Source of the DNA: Streptomyces regalis
GTDB taxonomy: Bacteria > Actinomycetota > Actinomycetes > Streptomycetales > Streptomycetaceae
Reading direction: 5' to 3'
NCBI RefSeq assembly: GCF_001509475.1
Contig: NZ_LLZG01000047.1
Span: 1-64,000, forward strand
DNA: 64,000 bases
In this document: in pieces, positions 1-8,856 of the stretch
Layout: the number at the start of each line of letters is the position of its first letter
How positions within the stretch are numbered: the first letter of the stretch is position 1
Position numbers and translations under genes: made by a program
The notes under the pieces: generated by a model
What the model was told of the DNA's origin: nothing
Databases searched by the model: none
Seen by the model: only the letters and a program-made list of their open reading frames with translations

Positions 1-3000
1 GCCGGGCGGGGCCTTGGGGGGTGCGGCCGCGCTGGGGGGCCAGGTCGCGGGGGGAGACGTAGTCGCCTGGGCCGAGGTGGGCGTCCAGGAAGTCGTGGTC
101 GAGGTCCGGGATGTCGTAGGTGGGGGTGCCGTCGGGGTTGTCGTACGCGGGGGTGTTGCCTTGGTCGGCGCCAGTGGTGCCGAAGCCGTCGAGGGTGCCG
201 TAGGTGTCGGATGCGCTGAAGTCGTCGGGGGCACCGCCGGTGTCGGGGGCGCCCGGGGCGGGCAGGCCGTCGCCTCGGTCGCGGGCGTTGGCCACCGCTC
301 GGAGGCGGTCGACCGCGCCGTCCATCGCGAACTGGGCGGCGCCGAGCCCTTCGACCACATAGCCGCGGCGCGCCTGGCCGCTCTCCTCGAAGGCGGACAG
401 GATGCGATACGTCGCCGAGAAGCCGCCCTCGACGCCCTCCGCGGCGACCGCTCCCCGGGTCACCACGCCGTGTCGGTCGAGGAGTGCGCGGGCCAGGGCG
501 TGGGCGCGCACGGTGGGGTCGGGTTCGTGTGCTGGGAGCAGGGACCAGCGGCCGGCGACGGTGGGCGGGCCGGTGCGGGAGGCGGGGCGTGCGGCGGCTG
601 TGAGGGAGCCGTAGCGGCCGCGCGGGACCGTGCGCTTGGCGCGGTGGGCGGTGGAGCCCGCGGTGCGGCCCGAGCCCAGCAGGGAGCGCATGGGGGCGAG
701 CGTGTCGTTCGTCAGGCGCCCCGACCAGGCCAGGTCCCAGAGGATATCGGCGAGTTGGGGGTCGGTGACGTCGGGGTGGGTGGTGGCACGGACCTGGTCG
801 GCGATCTGGCGGAAGAACAGCCCGTAGCCGCCGGACAGGGTGTCCAGGACGGACTGGTGCAGTGCCGTCAGCTCCAGGGGGTGGGGCTGTGGCAGGAGCA
901 GGGGGGCCGCGTCCGCCATGTACAGGGAGACCCAGCCGTCCTTGCCGGGGAGCGAGCCCGCTCCGGCCCAGACGACCTCGCCGGCTGCGGTGAGTTCGTC
1001 GAGCATCGCGGGGGTGTAGTTGGCGACGCGGGACGGCAGGACGAGCTTCTCCAGGGCGGACGCGGGTACGGACGCGCCCTGCAACTGCTCGATGGCGCGG
1101 ACCAGCCCGTCGATGCCGCGCAGCCCGTGGCCCTTGCCGATGTGCTGCCACTGGGGCAGGAACTGCGCGAGCGCGGCCGGTGGCACCGGCTCCAGTTCAT
1201 GACGCAGGGCGGCGAGGGACCGGCGGCGCAGGCGGCGCAGCACCGCCGCGTCGCACCACTCCTGGCCGATGCCGGCCGGGTGGAACTCGCCTTGTACGAC
1301 CCTCCCGTTCGCCGCCAGCCGCTGGAGGGCGCCGTCTGTGATGGCCACGCCCAAGCCGAAGCGGGCCGCCGCCGTGGCCGACGTGAACGGGCCGTGGGTG
1401 CGGGCATAGCGCGCGAGGAGGTCGCCGAGCGGGTCCTTGACCGGCTCGGTGAAGGCTTCGGGGACGCCGACCGGCAGGGCCGTGCCGAGGGCGTCGCGCA
1501 GGCGGCCCGCGTCCTCGATCGCCGCCCAGTGGTCGGTGCCGGCGATGCGGACCTTGATCGCGCGGCGGGCGGCGGCCAACTCCTGGGCCCAGTGCGGTTC
1601 GGCGCCCCGCTCGGTCAGCTCGGCGTCGGTGAGCGGGCCGAGGAGACGGAGGACATCGGCGACGCCTTCGATGTCCTTGACGCGACGGTCCTCGGTGCGC
1701 CACTGGAGTTCTTGTTCCAGCTCGGTCAGTACCTCGGCGTCGAGCAGCTCGCGCAGTTCCGCCTGGCCGAGCAGCTCGGCCAGCAGCCGCGAGTCCAGTG
1801 ACAGGGCGGCGGCGCGGCGCTCGGCGAGCGGCGAGTCCCCCTCGTACAGGAACTGGGCGACGTACCCGAAGAGGAGGGAGCGGGCGAAGGGGGACGGCTC
1901 GGGGGTGGTGACCTCGACGAGGCGCACCTTGCGGGACTCGAGGTCGCCCATGAGCTCGGTCAGGCCCGGGACGTCGAAGACGTCCTGCAGGCATTCGCGG
2001 ACCGCCTCCAGGACGATCGGGAACGAGCCGAACTCGCTTGCCACCTGGAGCAGTTGCGCGGCCCGCTGGCGCTGCTGCCACAGCGGGGTGCGCTTGCCGG
2101 GGTTACGGCGCGGCAGCAGCAGTGCGCGCGCGGCGCACTCGCGGAAGCGGGCCGCGAACAGGGCCGAGCCGCCCACCTGGTCGGTGACGAGCTGGTCGAC
2201 GTCGCCCTTGTCGAAGACGACGTCCGCCGCGCCGACGGGTGCCTGGTCGGCGTCGTACTCCGTGCCGGCCTTGGTCGGTTCCTGGTCGAGGAGGTCCAGG
2301 CCCATGAGGTCGGCGTCGGGCAGGCGCAGCACGATGCCGTCGTCGGCGTGCATGACCTGGGCGTCCATGCCGTACCGCTCGGAGAGCTTCGCGCCGAGGG
2401 CGAGTGCCCAGGGGGCGTGGACCTGGGCGCCGAAGGGGGAGTGCACGACGACCCGCCAGTCGCCGAGTTCGTCGCGGAAGCGCTCGACGACGATGGTGCG
2501 GTCGTCCGGGACGTGGCCACAGGCCTCGCGCTGTTCGTCCAGGTAGGACAGGATGTTGTCGGCCGCCCAGGCGTCCAGGCCGGCGGTGAGGAGGCGGAGG
2601 CGGGCGTCTTCCCTGGGCAGCGAGCCGACCTCGCGCAGGAACGCGCCCACCGCGCGGCCCAGTTCGAGCGGGCGGCCCAACTGGTCGCCCTTCCAGAAGG
2701 GAAGCCTGCCCGGTACGCCCGGGGCGGGGGAGACCAGGACGCGGTCGCGCGTGATGTCCTCGATACGCCAGGAACTGGTGCCGAGCGTGAAGACGTCCCC
2801 GACGCGGGACTCGTACACCATCTCTTCGTCGAGTTCGCCGACCCTGCCGCCGCCCTTCTTGGGGTCGGCTCCGGCGAGGAAGACCCCGAAGAGGCCGCGG
2901 TCGGGGATGGTGCCCCCGGAGGTGACGGCCAGTCGCTGTGCGCCGGGGCGGCCGGTGATCGTGCCGGCCACGCGGTCCCAGACCACGCGTGGGCGAAGCT

Positions 3001-4516
3001 CCGCGAAGGCGTCGGACGGGTACCGGCCGGCCAGCATGTCGAGGACCGCGGTGAAGGCGGATTCGGGGAGGGACGCGAAGGGGGCGGCTCGGCGGACGCT
3101 GGCGAGGAGGTCGTCGAGCTGCCAGGTGTCCATCGCCGTCATGGCGACGAGCTGCTGGGCGAGGACGTCCAGGGGGTTGGCCGGGACCTTGAGGGACTCG
3201 ATGGACCCGGTGCGCATCCGTTCGGTGACCACGGCTGCCTGGACGAGGTCGCCGCGGTACTTCGGGAAGACCACGCCGGTGGAGACGGCGCCGACCTGGT
3301 GCCCTGCGCGGCCCACGCGCTGCAGGCCGGAGGCGACGGAGGGAGGTGATTCGACCTGGACGACGAGGTCGACCGCGCCCATGTCGATGCCCAGTTCGAG
3401 GCTGGACGTGGCCACCACTGCGGGGAGGCGGCCCGCCTTGAGGTCCTCCTCGACCAGGGCGCGCTGTTCCTTGGAGACCGAGCCGTGGTGGGCACGCGCG
3501 ATGACCGGCGGTGCGCCCTGGGCCGCGCCCGAACCGCCCATGAGCTCGGCCGGGGCATGGTGCTCGTCCAGGGTTTCGCCGGTGGCCCGCTCGTAGGCGA
3601 TCTCGTTGAGGCGGTTGCACAGGCGCTCCGCGAGCCGGCGGGAGTTGGCGAAGACGATCGTGGAGCGGTGGGCTTGGACCAGGTCGGTGATCCGCTCCTC
3701 CACGTGCGGCCAGATCGAGGGGCGTTCCGCGCCTTCGGAGCCGTCGGCGACCGGGGAGCCGCCGAGTTCGGCGAGATCCTCGACGGGGACCACGACCGAG
3801 AGGTCGAATTCCTTGCCCGACTTCGGCTGGACGATCTCCACCTTGCGGCGCGGGGAGAGGTAACGGGCCACCTCGTCGACCGGGCGGACGGTCGCGGAGA
3901 GGCCGATGCGGCGGGCCGGCTTCGCAAGGAGCTCGTCCAGGCGCTCCAAGGAGAGCGCGAGGTGGGCGCCGCGCTTGGTGCCCGCCACCGCGTGGACCTC
4001 GTCGAGGATCACCGTCTCGATGCCGGTCAGGGCGTCGCGGGTCGCTGACGTCAGCATCAGGAAGAGGGATTCCGGGGTGGTGATCAGAATGTCCGGGGGG
4101 CGGGTCGACAGGGCCCGGCGCTCTGCGGCGGGGGTGTCGCCCGAGCGGATGCCGACCTTCACTTCGGGCTCGGGCAGGCCCAGGCGTACGGATTCCTGGC
4201 GGATGCCGGTCAGAGGGCTGCGGAGGTTGCGCTCCACGTCGACGGCGAGGGCCTTGAGAGGGGAGACGTAGAGGACGCGGCAGCGCTTCTTGGGGTCGGC
4301 GGGTGGGGGTGTGGAGGCGAGTTGGTCCAGGGCGGCGAGGAAGGCGGCCAGGGTCTTGCCGGAGCCGGTGGGGGCGACCACCAGCACGTCCGAGCCCTCG
4401 CGGATGGCCTGCCACGCGCCTGACTGGGCTGCGGTGGGCGCGGAGAACGCCCCCGTGAACCAGCCGCGGGTCGCGGGGGAGAAGCCTTGCAGGGCTCGGG
4501 CTGCTGAGCTGACCAT
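1..4516 (-). CDS. lhr: Lhr-family ATP-dependent helicase (3' end outside window)
   Basis: Large superfamily 2 DNA/RNA helicase, likely acting in nucleic-acid repair. Read from the ATG at 4516, it stays open for at least 1505 codons and runs off the left edge, so the stop is not seen; Lhr proteins are about 1500 residues, so little should be missing. Visible motifs are Walker A APTGSGKT near residue 46, the Lhr-type box ILDEVHAVAGTKRG near residue 170, LSATVRP, and the helicase C-terminal motifs SSLELGIDMG and QRVGRAGHQ. A long C-terminal region follows, as in actinobacterial Lhr. The opposite strand and other frames show long open frames that are only high-GC shadows. The start has an AGGATGG stretch upstream; an overlapping ATG 9 bases upstream is in the wrong frame. 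The AraC gene is divergent. Confidence 0.9.
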   Translation of the reverse strand, partial: MVSSAARALQGFSPATRGWFTGAFSAPTAAQSGAWQAIREGSDVLVVAPTGSGKTLAAFLAALDQLASTPPPADPKKRCRVLYVSPLKALAVDVERNLRSPLTGIRQESVRLGLPEPEVKVGIRSGDTPAAERRALSTRPPDILITTPESLFLMLTSATRDALTGIETVILDEVHAVAGTKRGAHLALSLERLDELLAKPARRIGLSATVRPVDEVARYLSPRRKVEIVQPKSGKEFDLSVVVPVEDLAELGGSPVADGSEGAERPSIWPHVEERITDLVQAHRSTIVFANSRRLAERLCNRLNEIAYERATGETLDEHHAPAELMGGSGAAQGAPPVIARAHHGSVSKEQRALVEEDLKAGRLPAVVATSSLELGIDMGAVDLVVQVESPPSVASGLQRVGRAGHQVGAVSTGVVFPKYRGDLVQAAVVTERMRTGSIESLKVPANPLDVLAQQLVAMTAMDTWQLDDLLASVRRAAPFASLPESAFTAVLDMLAGRYPSDAFAELRPRVVWDRVAGTITGRPGAQRLAVTSGGTIPDRGLFGVFLAGADPKKGGGRVGELDEEMVYESRVGDVFTLGTSSWRIEDITRDRVLVSPAPGVPGRLPFWKGDQLGRPLELGRAVGAFLREVGSLPREDARLRLLTAGLDAWAADNILSYLDEQREACGHVPDDRTIVVERFRDELGDWRVVVHSPFGAQVHAPWALALGAKLSERYGMDAQVMHADDGIVLRLPDADLMGLDLLDQEPTKAGTEYDADQAPVGAADVVFDKGDVDQLVTDQVGGSALFAARFRECAARALLLPRRNPGKRTPLWQQRQRAAQLLQVASEFGSFPIVLEAVRECLQDVFDVPGLTELMGDLESRKVRLVEVTTPEPSPFARSLLFGYVAQFLYEGDSPLAERRAAALSLDSRLLAELLGQAELRELLDAEVLTELEQELQWRTEDRRVKDIEGVADVLRLLGPLTDAELTERGAEPHWAQELAAARRAIKVRIAGTDHWAAIEDAGRLRDALGTALPVGVPEAFTEPVKDPLGDLLARYARTHGPFTSATAAARFGLGVAITDGALQRLAANGRVVQGEFHPAGIGQEWCDAAVLRRLRRRSLAALRHELEPVPPAALAQFLPQWQHIGKGHGLRGIDGLVRAIEQLQGASVPASALEKLVLPSRVANYTPAMLDELTAAGEVVWAGAGSLPGKDGWVSLYMADAAPLLLPQPHPLELTALHQSVLDTLSGGYGLFFRQIADQVRATTHPDVTDPQLADILWDLAWSGRLTNDTLAPMRSLLGSGRTAGSTAHRAKRTVPRGRYGSLTAAARPASRTGPPTVAGRWSLLPAHEPDPTVRAHALARALLDRHGVVTRGAVAAEGVEGGFSATYRILSAFEESGQARRGYVVEGLGAAQFAMDGAVDRLRAVANARDRGDGLPAPGAPDTGGAPDDFSASDTYGTLDGFGTTGADQGNTPAYDNPDGTPTYDIPDLDHDFLDAHLGPGDYVSPRDLAPQRGRTPQGPAR

Positions 4517-4681
4517 GCGTCCATCCTGCACCCGGGGACTGACAATGGGGCTGAGCTGGGGAAATGTCTTCGGCACGCGGCTGCCGCCCACGGAGGTCCG
4601 GTGGTTGGGCCGGGGGTGCCTGCGGCGGCCCTGGGCGGCTGGGGGCCACCCGGACGACCGCCGTCGTCCCGGCGAGAATGG

Positions 4682-5524
4682 ATGCATGGCGGGTTCAGGC
4701 GAGCGGGCGCGGCACTGGCGGTACGCCGAATTGCCCGGAGTCGATCTGCTGCGGGCCGGTACATCCGGAAGACGTTCGTGCGGCACACCCACGAGAGCTT
4801 TGTGATCGCCGCCATCGCCGATGGTGTGGAGGTCTTTCACTGCCGGGGTGCCGATCAGTACGCGGGGGCCGGTGCCCTGGCCCTGGTCAATCCGGATACG
4901 CCGCATACGGGGCGGGCGGGGGTTCCCGAGGGGTGGCAGTACGGGGCTGTGTACCCGTTGCCGGAGGTGGTGGCCGAGGTCGCGGCCGAGACCACCGTGA
5001 TCCGCGGGACACCGGGGTTCATCAGGCCGGTGCTCGATGATCCGTACACCGTGGGGCTCGTGCATCAGGTGCTGCGTGCCGCTGACGAGGGCAACGCGCT
5101 GGCCGCCGACACTCTGTTCCGGGTCGCCGTGACCCGGCTGCTGCGGCTGAACGGTGGGGCTCTGCCGCAGCGGGAGGTGCGGACGGCGGGGGCCCGGATC
5201 GCGCTACGCGCGCGTGCGGTGCTGGAAGGGCGGATGGCCGAGCCGCCGAGTCTGGAGAGGCTGGCCTCGGATCTCGGCACCGGTCCGTTCGCTTTGCTGC
5301 GGGCGTTTCGGGATCTGTACGGAATGCCGCCGCATGCCTGGCTGACCGATGCGCGGGTACGGCGGGCTCGGCTGCTGTTGGAAGCGGGTGTCTCGCCGGC
5401 GGAGGCTGCCGTTGCGGTGGGATTCACTGATCAACCGCATCTGAACCGGCACTTCACCCGGATTGTCGGCGTTCCTCCGGGGGCCTACCAGCGGGAGCGC
5501 AAGAACGTACAAGACGCCGGGTGA
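4682..5524 (+). CDS. AraC-family transcriptional regulator, probable N-terminal frameshift
   Basis: DNA-binding regulator with an N-terminal cupin-type sensor (HTHESFVIAAI, NPDTPHTG) and a C-terminal AraC helix-turn-helix pair (LERLASDLGTGPFALLRAF, EAAVAVGFTDQPHLNRHF). The frame used runs from the ATG at 4682. However, another frame opened by the ATG at 4686 encodes MAGSGERARHWRYAELPG, which looks like the usual beginning of this family, and it must switch frame near 4757 to join RYIRKTFVRHTHE. Either one base was lost in the G/C run there, by mutation or sequencing error, or the shorter start is real. It lies divergent to the helicase and just upstream of the AzlC/AzlD genes, so it may control that exporter; this last point is inference. 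Confidence 0.8.
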   Translation: MHGGFRRAGAALAVRRIARSRSAAGRYIRKTFVRHTHESFVIAAIADGVEVFHCRGADQYAGAGALALVNPDTPHTGRAGVPEGWQYGAVYPLPEVVAEVAAETTVIRGTPGFIRPVLDDPYTVGLVHQVLRAADEGNALAADTLFRVAVTRLLRLNGGALPQREVRTAGARIALRARAVLEGRMAEPPSLERLASDLGTGPFALLRAFRDLYGMPPHAWLTDARVRRARLLLEAGVSPAEAAVAVGFTDQPHLNRHFTRIVGVPPGAYQRERKNVQDAG

Positions 5525-5546
5525 CAGTCGGCTTAGCGTCGCGGTC

Positions 5547-6287
5547 GTGGCAGAACAGAGAACTCTCTCAGAGCTCCGCGCGGACGGAGGCAAGCCCGAT
5601 GCCGTCGTCGTACGGGATGCCCTGGGCGTCGGAGTCGCCGTCGGGCTGTCCGGGTTCGCCTTCGGGGTGACGTCGGCGGGCAGCGGGCTCACGCTCGTGC
5701 AGACCTGTGCGCTCAGCCTGCTGGTGTTCACGGGAGCGTCGCAGTTCGCGCTCGTGGGGGCGCTCGCGGCCGGCGGCGGTGCGCTGACCGCGGCTGCGGG
5801 TGCCTTCTTCCTCGGAGTGCGCAACGCCTTCTACGGGCTGCGGCTGTCGCAGTTGCTGAGCCTCACGCGCGCGGTGCGGCCGTTCGCCGCGCAATGGGTG
5901 ATCGACGAGACGGCGGCTGTCGCGCTGGCCCAGCCGACGCGGCGCAGTGCGCGCATCGGCTTCGTGGTGACAGGGCTCAGCTTGTACGTGCTGTGGAACC
6001 TCACCACACTGCTCGGTGCGCTCGGGGCAGAGGCAATCGGTGACACAGATGCCTGGGGGCTCGATGCGGCCGGGCCCGCTGTGTTCCTGGCGTTGCTCGC
6101 GCCGATGCTGAAGTCCGCGACCGAACGTGCTGTCGCCGGTCTTGCCGCGCTGCTGGGGCTGGGGTTGTTGCCTGTGCTGCCCGCCGGCGTGTCTGTACTG
6201 GTGGCCGCGCTCGCAGCGCCGCTCGTGCTGTGGGCGGAAGGGCGTCGCAGGGGAGACGGCACAGACGTACGGGAGGGGGAGCGGTGA
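5547..6287 (+). CDS. azlC: AzlC family permease, large subunit
   Basis: Predicted integral membrane subunit of a branched-chain amino-acid (and analogue) exporter. The sequence shows the AzlC hallmarks: a small N-terminal part, then DALGVGVAVGLSGFAFGV, the conserved LVFTGASQFALVGALAAGG, and GVRNAFYGLRLS, followed by four or five further hydrophobic helices. The GTG at 5547 gives VAEQRTLSELRADGG as the N-terminus and puts the first helix at a normal distance; the frame is open further upstream but would overlap the regulator. It ends in a 4-base overlap (GTGA) with the next gene, azlD, its usual partner, which implies translational coupling. The AraC regulator 22 bases upstream is a likely controller. 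Confidence 0.85.
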   Translation: MAEQRTLSELRADGGKPDAVVVRDALGVGVAVGLSGFAFGVTSAGSGLTLVQTCALSLLVFTGASQFALVGALAAGGGALTAAAGAFFLGVRNAFYGLRLSQLLSLTRAVRPFAAQWVIDETAAVALAQPTRRSARIGFVVTGLSLYVLWNLTTLLGALGAEAIGDTDAWGLDAAGPAVFLALLAPMLKSATERAVAGLAALLGLGLLPVLPAGVSVLVAALAAPLVLWAEGRRRGDGTDVREGER

Positions 6288-6592
6288 GCATCTGGGGCGC
6301 CGTCGCAGTCACCGCTCTGGGTTGTTACGCCGTCAAGCTCGTCGGGCTGCTGGTGCCCGCGGGCGCTCTTGAGAAGCCTCTCGTCCGGCGTCTTGCCGCA
6401 CTGTTGCCGGTGGCCCTCCTTGCCGCCCTCACGGCCCAGCAGACGTTTGGCGACGGGCAGGCGCCGGCGCTGGACGCGCGGGCGGCCGGAGTCGCTGCGG
6501 CCGCGGTGGCGCTCGTCCTGCGGGCCCCGTTCCTGCTCGTCGTCGCGGCGGCCGTGGTGGTGACGGCGGGGGTGCGGGCCATGGGCGGGTGA
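6284..6592 (+). CDS. azlD: AzlD domain protein, small exporter subunit
   Basis: About 102 residues, almost entirely hydrophobic with four predicted membrane segments, matching the small AzlD subunit that pairs with AzlC in branched-chain amino-acid export. The start is the GTG inside the azlC stop (GTGA overlap), giving VSIWGAVAVTALGCYAVK. The motif LEKPLVRRLAALLPVALLAA is typical of AzlD. Family identity rests on size, topology and linkage to azlC. Confidence 0.83.
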   Translation: MSIWGAVAVTALGCYAVKLVGLLVPAGALEKPLVRRLAALLPVALLAALTAQQTFGDGQAPALDARAAGVAAAAVALVLRAPFLLVVAAAVVVTAGVRAMGG

Positions 6593-6599
6593 GGGCGGG

Positions 6600-7544
6600 T
6601 CAGCCGATGTGGCGGCCGTATGCCCTGAGGGTGCGCAGCGCCGCGATCGTCACCATGGGGCGTGCCTCCAGGGCGGTGCCCGGCGCCCACTGGCGCCAGT
6701 TGATCGGCCAGCCTCCGTCCTCCTGCTGTTCGCCGGCGAGGTGGTCGAGGGAGCGGCTCATCTCGTCGTCCGTGAACCACGCGCGCGCGAGGGAGCGCGG
6801 CGTCCGCGCGTAGTCGTGCGGGAAGTGGTGCTCGCCGGGGGCGTAGCCGGGTGGGACCGGGTACGCGGCGAGGTCGTCCGGCTCCAGCGCCGCCAGGCGC
6901 TGCTCGCGCACCAGGCGGCCCAGGCGGTCGGCGGCTGCCTCCGCGCGCGTGCGGTCGGGAGCGGAGTCCAGGAAGGCCACGGCGGCCTCGATCTCGTACG
7001 GATGGGACTTCTCCAGGGATTCGACCGCCTGCCAGCAGAAGTCCGTGGCCCGGAACAGCCAGGCGTGCCACACCTCGTTGCGGTGCAGCAGACCGACCAC
7101 CGGCCCGGTGGCCAGGAGTGAGCTGGGCGGGTCGTCCACGATCGGGATGAAGGGGGCCGCGGGGTAGCCGCGCTGGCTGGGGTGGATGGCCGGGAGTGCG
7201 CCGTCCGCGGTGGAGACCGAGGTGAGGTAGCGGCACACGCGGTCGACGCGCTGCCCGCCGCAGCGTTCGATGGCGTCCAGGATGTGCAATGCGTGGCCGG
7301 TGTGCAGTGGCTGGCTGACCGGGCCGCGCAGATCGGGCTCCAGCGCGTGGCCGTACCCGCCGTCCTCGTTGCGATAGGCGTCCAGCGCGGTCTCCACCGC
7401 GTCGGCGGCGCCGTTCAGGAAGTGATACGCGAAGAGGCGCTGTTCGAGCACGCGCGCGGTGAGCCAGACGAACTGCTCGGCGCGGAAGAGCGGGGAGCGC
7501 GCCGGGGGCGTCGCGGGGAGTGGGGAAGCTCCTGTTTCGGCCAT
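6600..7544 (-). CDS. Hypothetical protein with prenyltransferase/squalene-oxidase-like repeats
   Basis: A 314-residue soluble protein. Repeated motifs YRNEDGGYGHALEPDLRGP (near residue 58) and QQEDGGWPINW (near 272) resemble the repeat signature of alpha/alpha-toroid proteins such as terpene cyclases and prenyltransferase beta subunits. The catalytic DDTA or DxDD motifs of cyclases are not evident, so an enzyme role cannot be assigned. It is convergent to azlD with only 7 bases between the stops, so they may share a terminator. The ATG at 7544 is taken because the reading frame is well biased from there; there is no strong ribosome-binding site. Confidence 0.75.
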   Translation of the reverse strand: MAETGASPLPATPPARSPLFRAEQFVWLTARVLEQRLFAYHFLNGAADAVETALDAYRNEDGGYGHALEPDLRGPVSQPLHTGHALHILDAIERCGGQRVDRVCRYLTSVSTADGALPAIHPSQRGYPAAPFIPIVDDPPSSLLATGPVVGLLHRNEVWHAWLFRATDFCWQAVESLEKSHPYEIEAAVAFLDSAPDRTRAEAAADRLGRLVREQRLAALEPDDLAAYPVPPGYAPGEHHFPHDYARTPRSLARAWFTDDEMSRSLDHLAGEQQEDGGWPINWRQWAPGTALEARPMVTIAALRTLRAYGRHIG

Positions 7545-7750
7545 GGGTCAGACCGTAGGGCGGAAAGCGGTCTCGGCAAGCGGTCCCGGCGCAGGCCCAC
7601 TCTCAGGGGCGGGATACTGGACGCATGCGGTTGACGGTCTTCTGGCAGCGGAGGCGCCGCCGACCTGCGGAGATCTTCGCGAGTTAGTGCGATGACCTGC
7701 ACTGTTGTGCGGAATCCAAAACCCTCCGCGTCCCGGCCCGTCCCGGGCTG

Positions 7751-7796
7751 AAACTCCCTGGAAACCCCCTGGGTGAGGGTGCGACCAGGGAGTTTT
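7751..7796 (+). terminator. Terminator-like hairpin
   Basis: An 11-base perfect inverted repeat (AAACTCCCTGG, 7751-7761, with its complement at 7785-7795) around a 23-base loop, with the right arm running into TTTT (7793-7796). No gene on the + strand ends just upstream, so it may be left over from a lost gene or RNA. Confidence 0.55.
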
Positions 7797-7979
7797 GTGC
7801 CGTCGGCTTGGCCTGATGGTGACGACTCTCTGTGACTGTCTGTGTGCTTTACCTTCTGGTGCTGGTCTACCGCCAGCTACCTGGATGAGGGCGTGCGGCG
7901 ACGACCCGACGAGCTTCTCGGGGCGGCCGCGTACGACGCGACACCGCGGCGCCGGGCGTACGGCGCCTCTATGTCTTCC

Positions 7980-8017
7980 GTCAAGTGAGGCGTGGGGTTC
8001 GACTCCCCTAGGCTCCA
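7980..8017 (+). other. tRNA/tmRNA 3'-end-like fragment, possible attachment-site remnant
   Basis: The stretch GTGGGGTTCGACTCCCC has the form of a T arm (stem, TTCGACT loop, stem) and is followed by AGGCTCCA, the form of a 3' acceptor strand with discriminator A. No matching 5' half, anticodon arm or tmRNA tag reading frame can be found upstream, so it is not a whole tRNA or tmRNA gene. A terminator-like hairpin starts 7 bases later, as it would behind a real RNA gene. Such 3'-end fragments are typical of sites where integrative elements recombined into a tRNA or tmRNA gene. It sits where the ordinary chromosome on the left gives way to IS-rich DNA. Confidence 0.45.
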
Positions 8018-8023
8018 CTTGGG

Positions 8024-8065
8024 AATGCCCTCTGACCTGCGGAAACGTGGTTTCAGAGGGCATTT
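8024..8065 (+). terminator. Terminator-like hairpin behind the tRNA-like fragment
   Basis: A 12-base perfect inverted repeat (AATGCCCTCTGA at 8024-8035 with its complement at 8053-8064), a 17-base loop and a short T run at 8063-8065. Its position right behind the tRNA-like 3' end suggests it once ended that transcript. Confidence 0.55.
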
Positions 8066-8193
8066 CTCGTGCCCATCGGTGGGCGCGGTGGTGCCCATCA
8101 GGGGTAGCGGAGTCCTTGATTCCCAAGGGGTTTGCAGGCTCGCGTCTCCCCCGCTGATCCCCTGGAACCTGTAGCGAAGCGAGACCTGGGTCG

Positions 8194-8462
8194 GTGCGAG
8201 GTGTCGCCGTCGCCGACGTGCAACGGCTCGCCGTGCCCCATCTGCTCTCCACTCCGCGGGGCGTCGTCTGGGAGATCTCCACCGCCTCCGCGGCGCAGAC
8301 CCGGCGGCTGTTCGTCGCCGAGCCGGACGGCAGGGTCGTCGGCGCTGTCCGCGCGTCGCTGCTGCACGACACCAGCGTCCCGGGCCAGGCCGAGGGCCAC
8401 CCCTCATGTCCATCCGGACCACCGCCGCCACGGCGCCGGCCATGCCCTGCTGGCCTCTACCG
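8194..8462 (+). pseudogene. GNAT N-acetyltransferase remnant (frameshifted, truncated)
   Basis: One frame encodes VAVADVQRLAVPHLLST and RRLFVAEPDGRVVGAVRASL, typical of the first half of a GNAT acetyltransferase. After about 8385 the sense moves to another frame, VHPDHRRHGAGHALL, which is the acetyl-CoA-binding motif A of that family. The reading then runs directly into transposase sequence, so the C-terminal third is missing. No functional protein is expected. Confidence 0.6.
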
Positions 8463-8665
8463 AGGCCACCGCGGATGCCCTGCACGCCACCGCTGCCTGC
8501 GCCCGTTTCCTGGTGGAGGAGAAGCAGGCGCACTACCTGCTGGTGGTCAAGGCCAACCAGCTGGCGCTGTTTGCGACGCTGCGGGCGCTGCCCTGGCGGG
8601 AGGCCACCGGCTGCGGAACAACGGCGCGGATGTCCCACAGCCGCAGGTGACTGCGTGGCTGGCAC
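8462..8665 (+). mobile_element. ISAs1-family transposase fragment
   Basis: The frame encodes ATADALHATAACARFLVEE, then HYLLVVKANQLALFATLRAL, matching the middle of ISAs1-family (H-repeat-associated) DDE transposases just after the second catalytic Asp region. Both ends are missing. It fuses without a gap to the acetyltransferase remnant, so the junction is probably an old one-ended insertion or deletion. From its end to the YjbQ stop (8666-8856) nothing else is recognised. Confidence 0.6.
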
Positions 8666-8856
8666 GGGAAGAGTAGGCCCGGCCTGCAAGAACAGTGAAC
8701 TGATCGGCTGACCCACCAGCATGACGAGCGCCTCACAGTTTCAGCTGCGAGGCGCTTGCGCTACATCGGACCGAAACGATCAGCGCATCCGCTCAGGCGA
8801 GCCTTCCCCTGGCACGAGCTCGGGCGGCTGCGCGGGCCAGCTGCCCACGGGTTGGG

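Noticed and set aside
14..4649. Long open frames on both strands over the helicase, up to 848 codons
   Set aside because: They are Arg/Pro/Ala-rich shadows of the true minus-strand frame, which carries all the helicase motifs but has no stop inside the window.
7860..7988. Short coding-like frame with YLDEGVRRRPDELLGAAAYD
   Set aside because: Codon bias looks fair, but there is a stop just upstream, no start or ribosome-binding site, and no recognisable family.
7600..8017. A complete tmRNA (ssrA) gene ending at the tRNA-like fragment
   Set aside because: No tag-peptide reading frame or 5' acceptor half could be found upstream, so only a 3'-end-like fragment is claimed.
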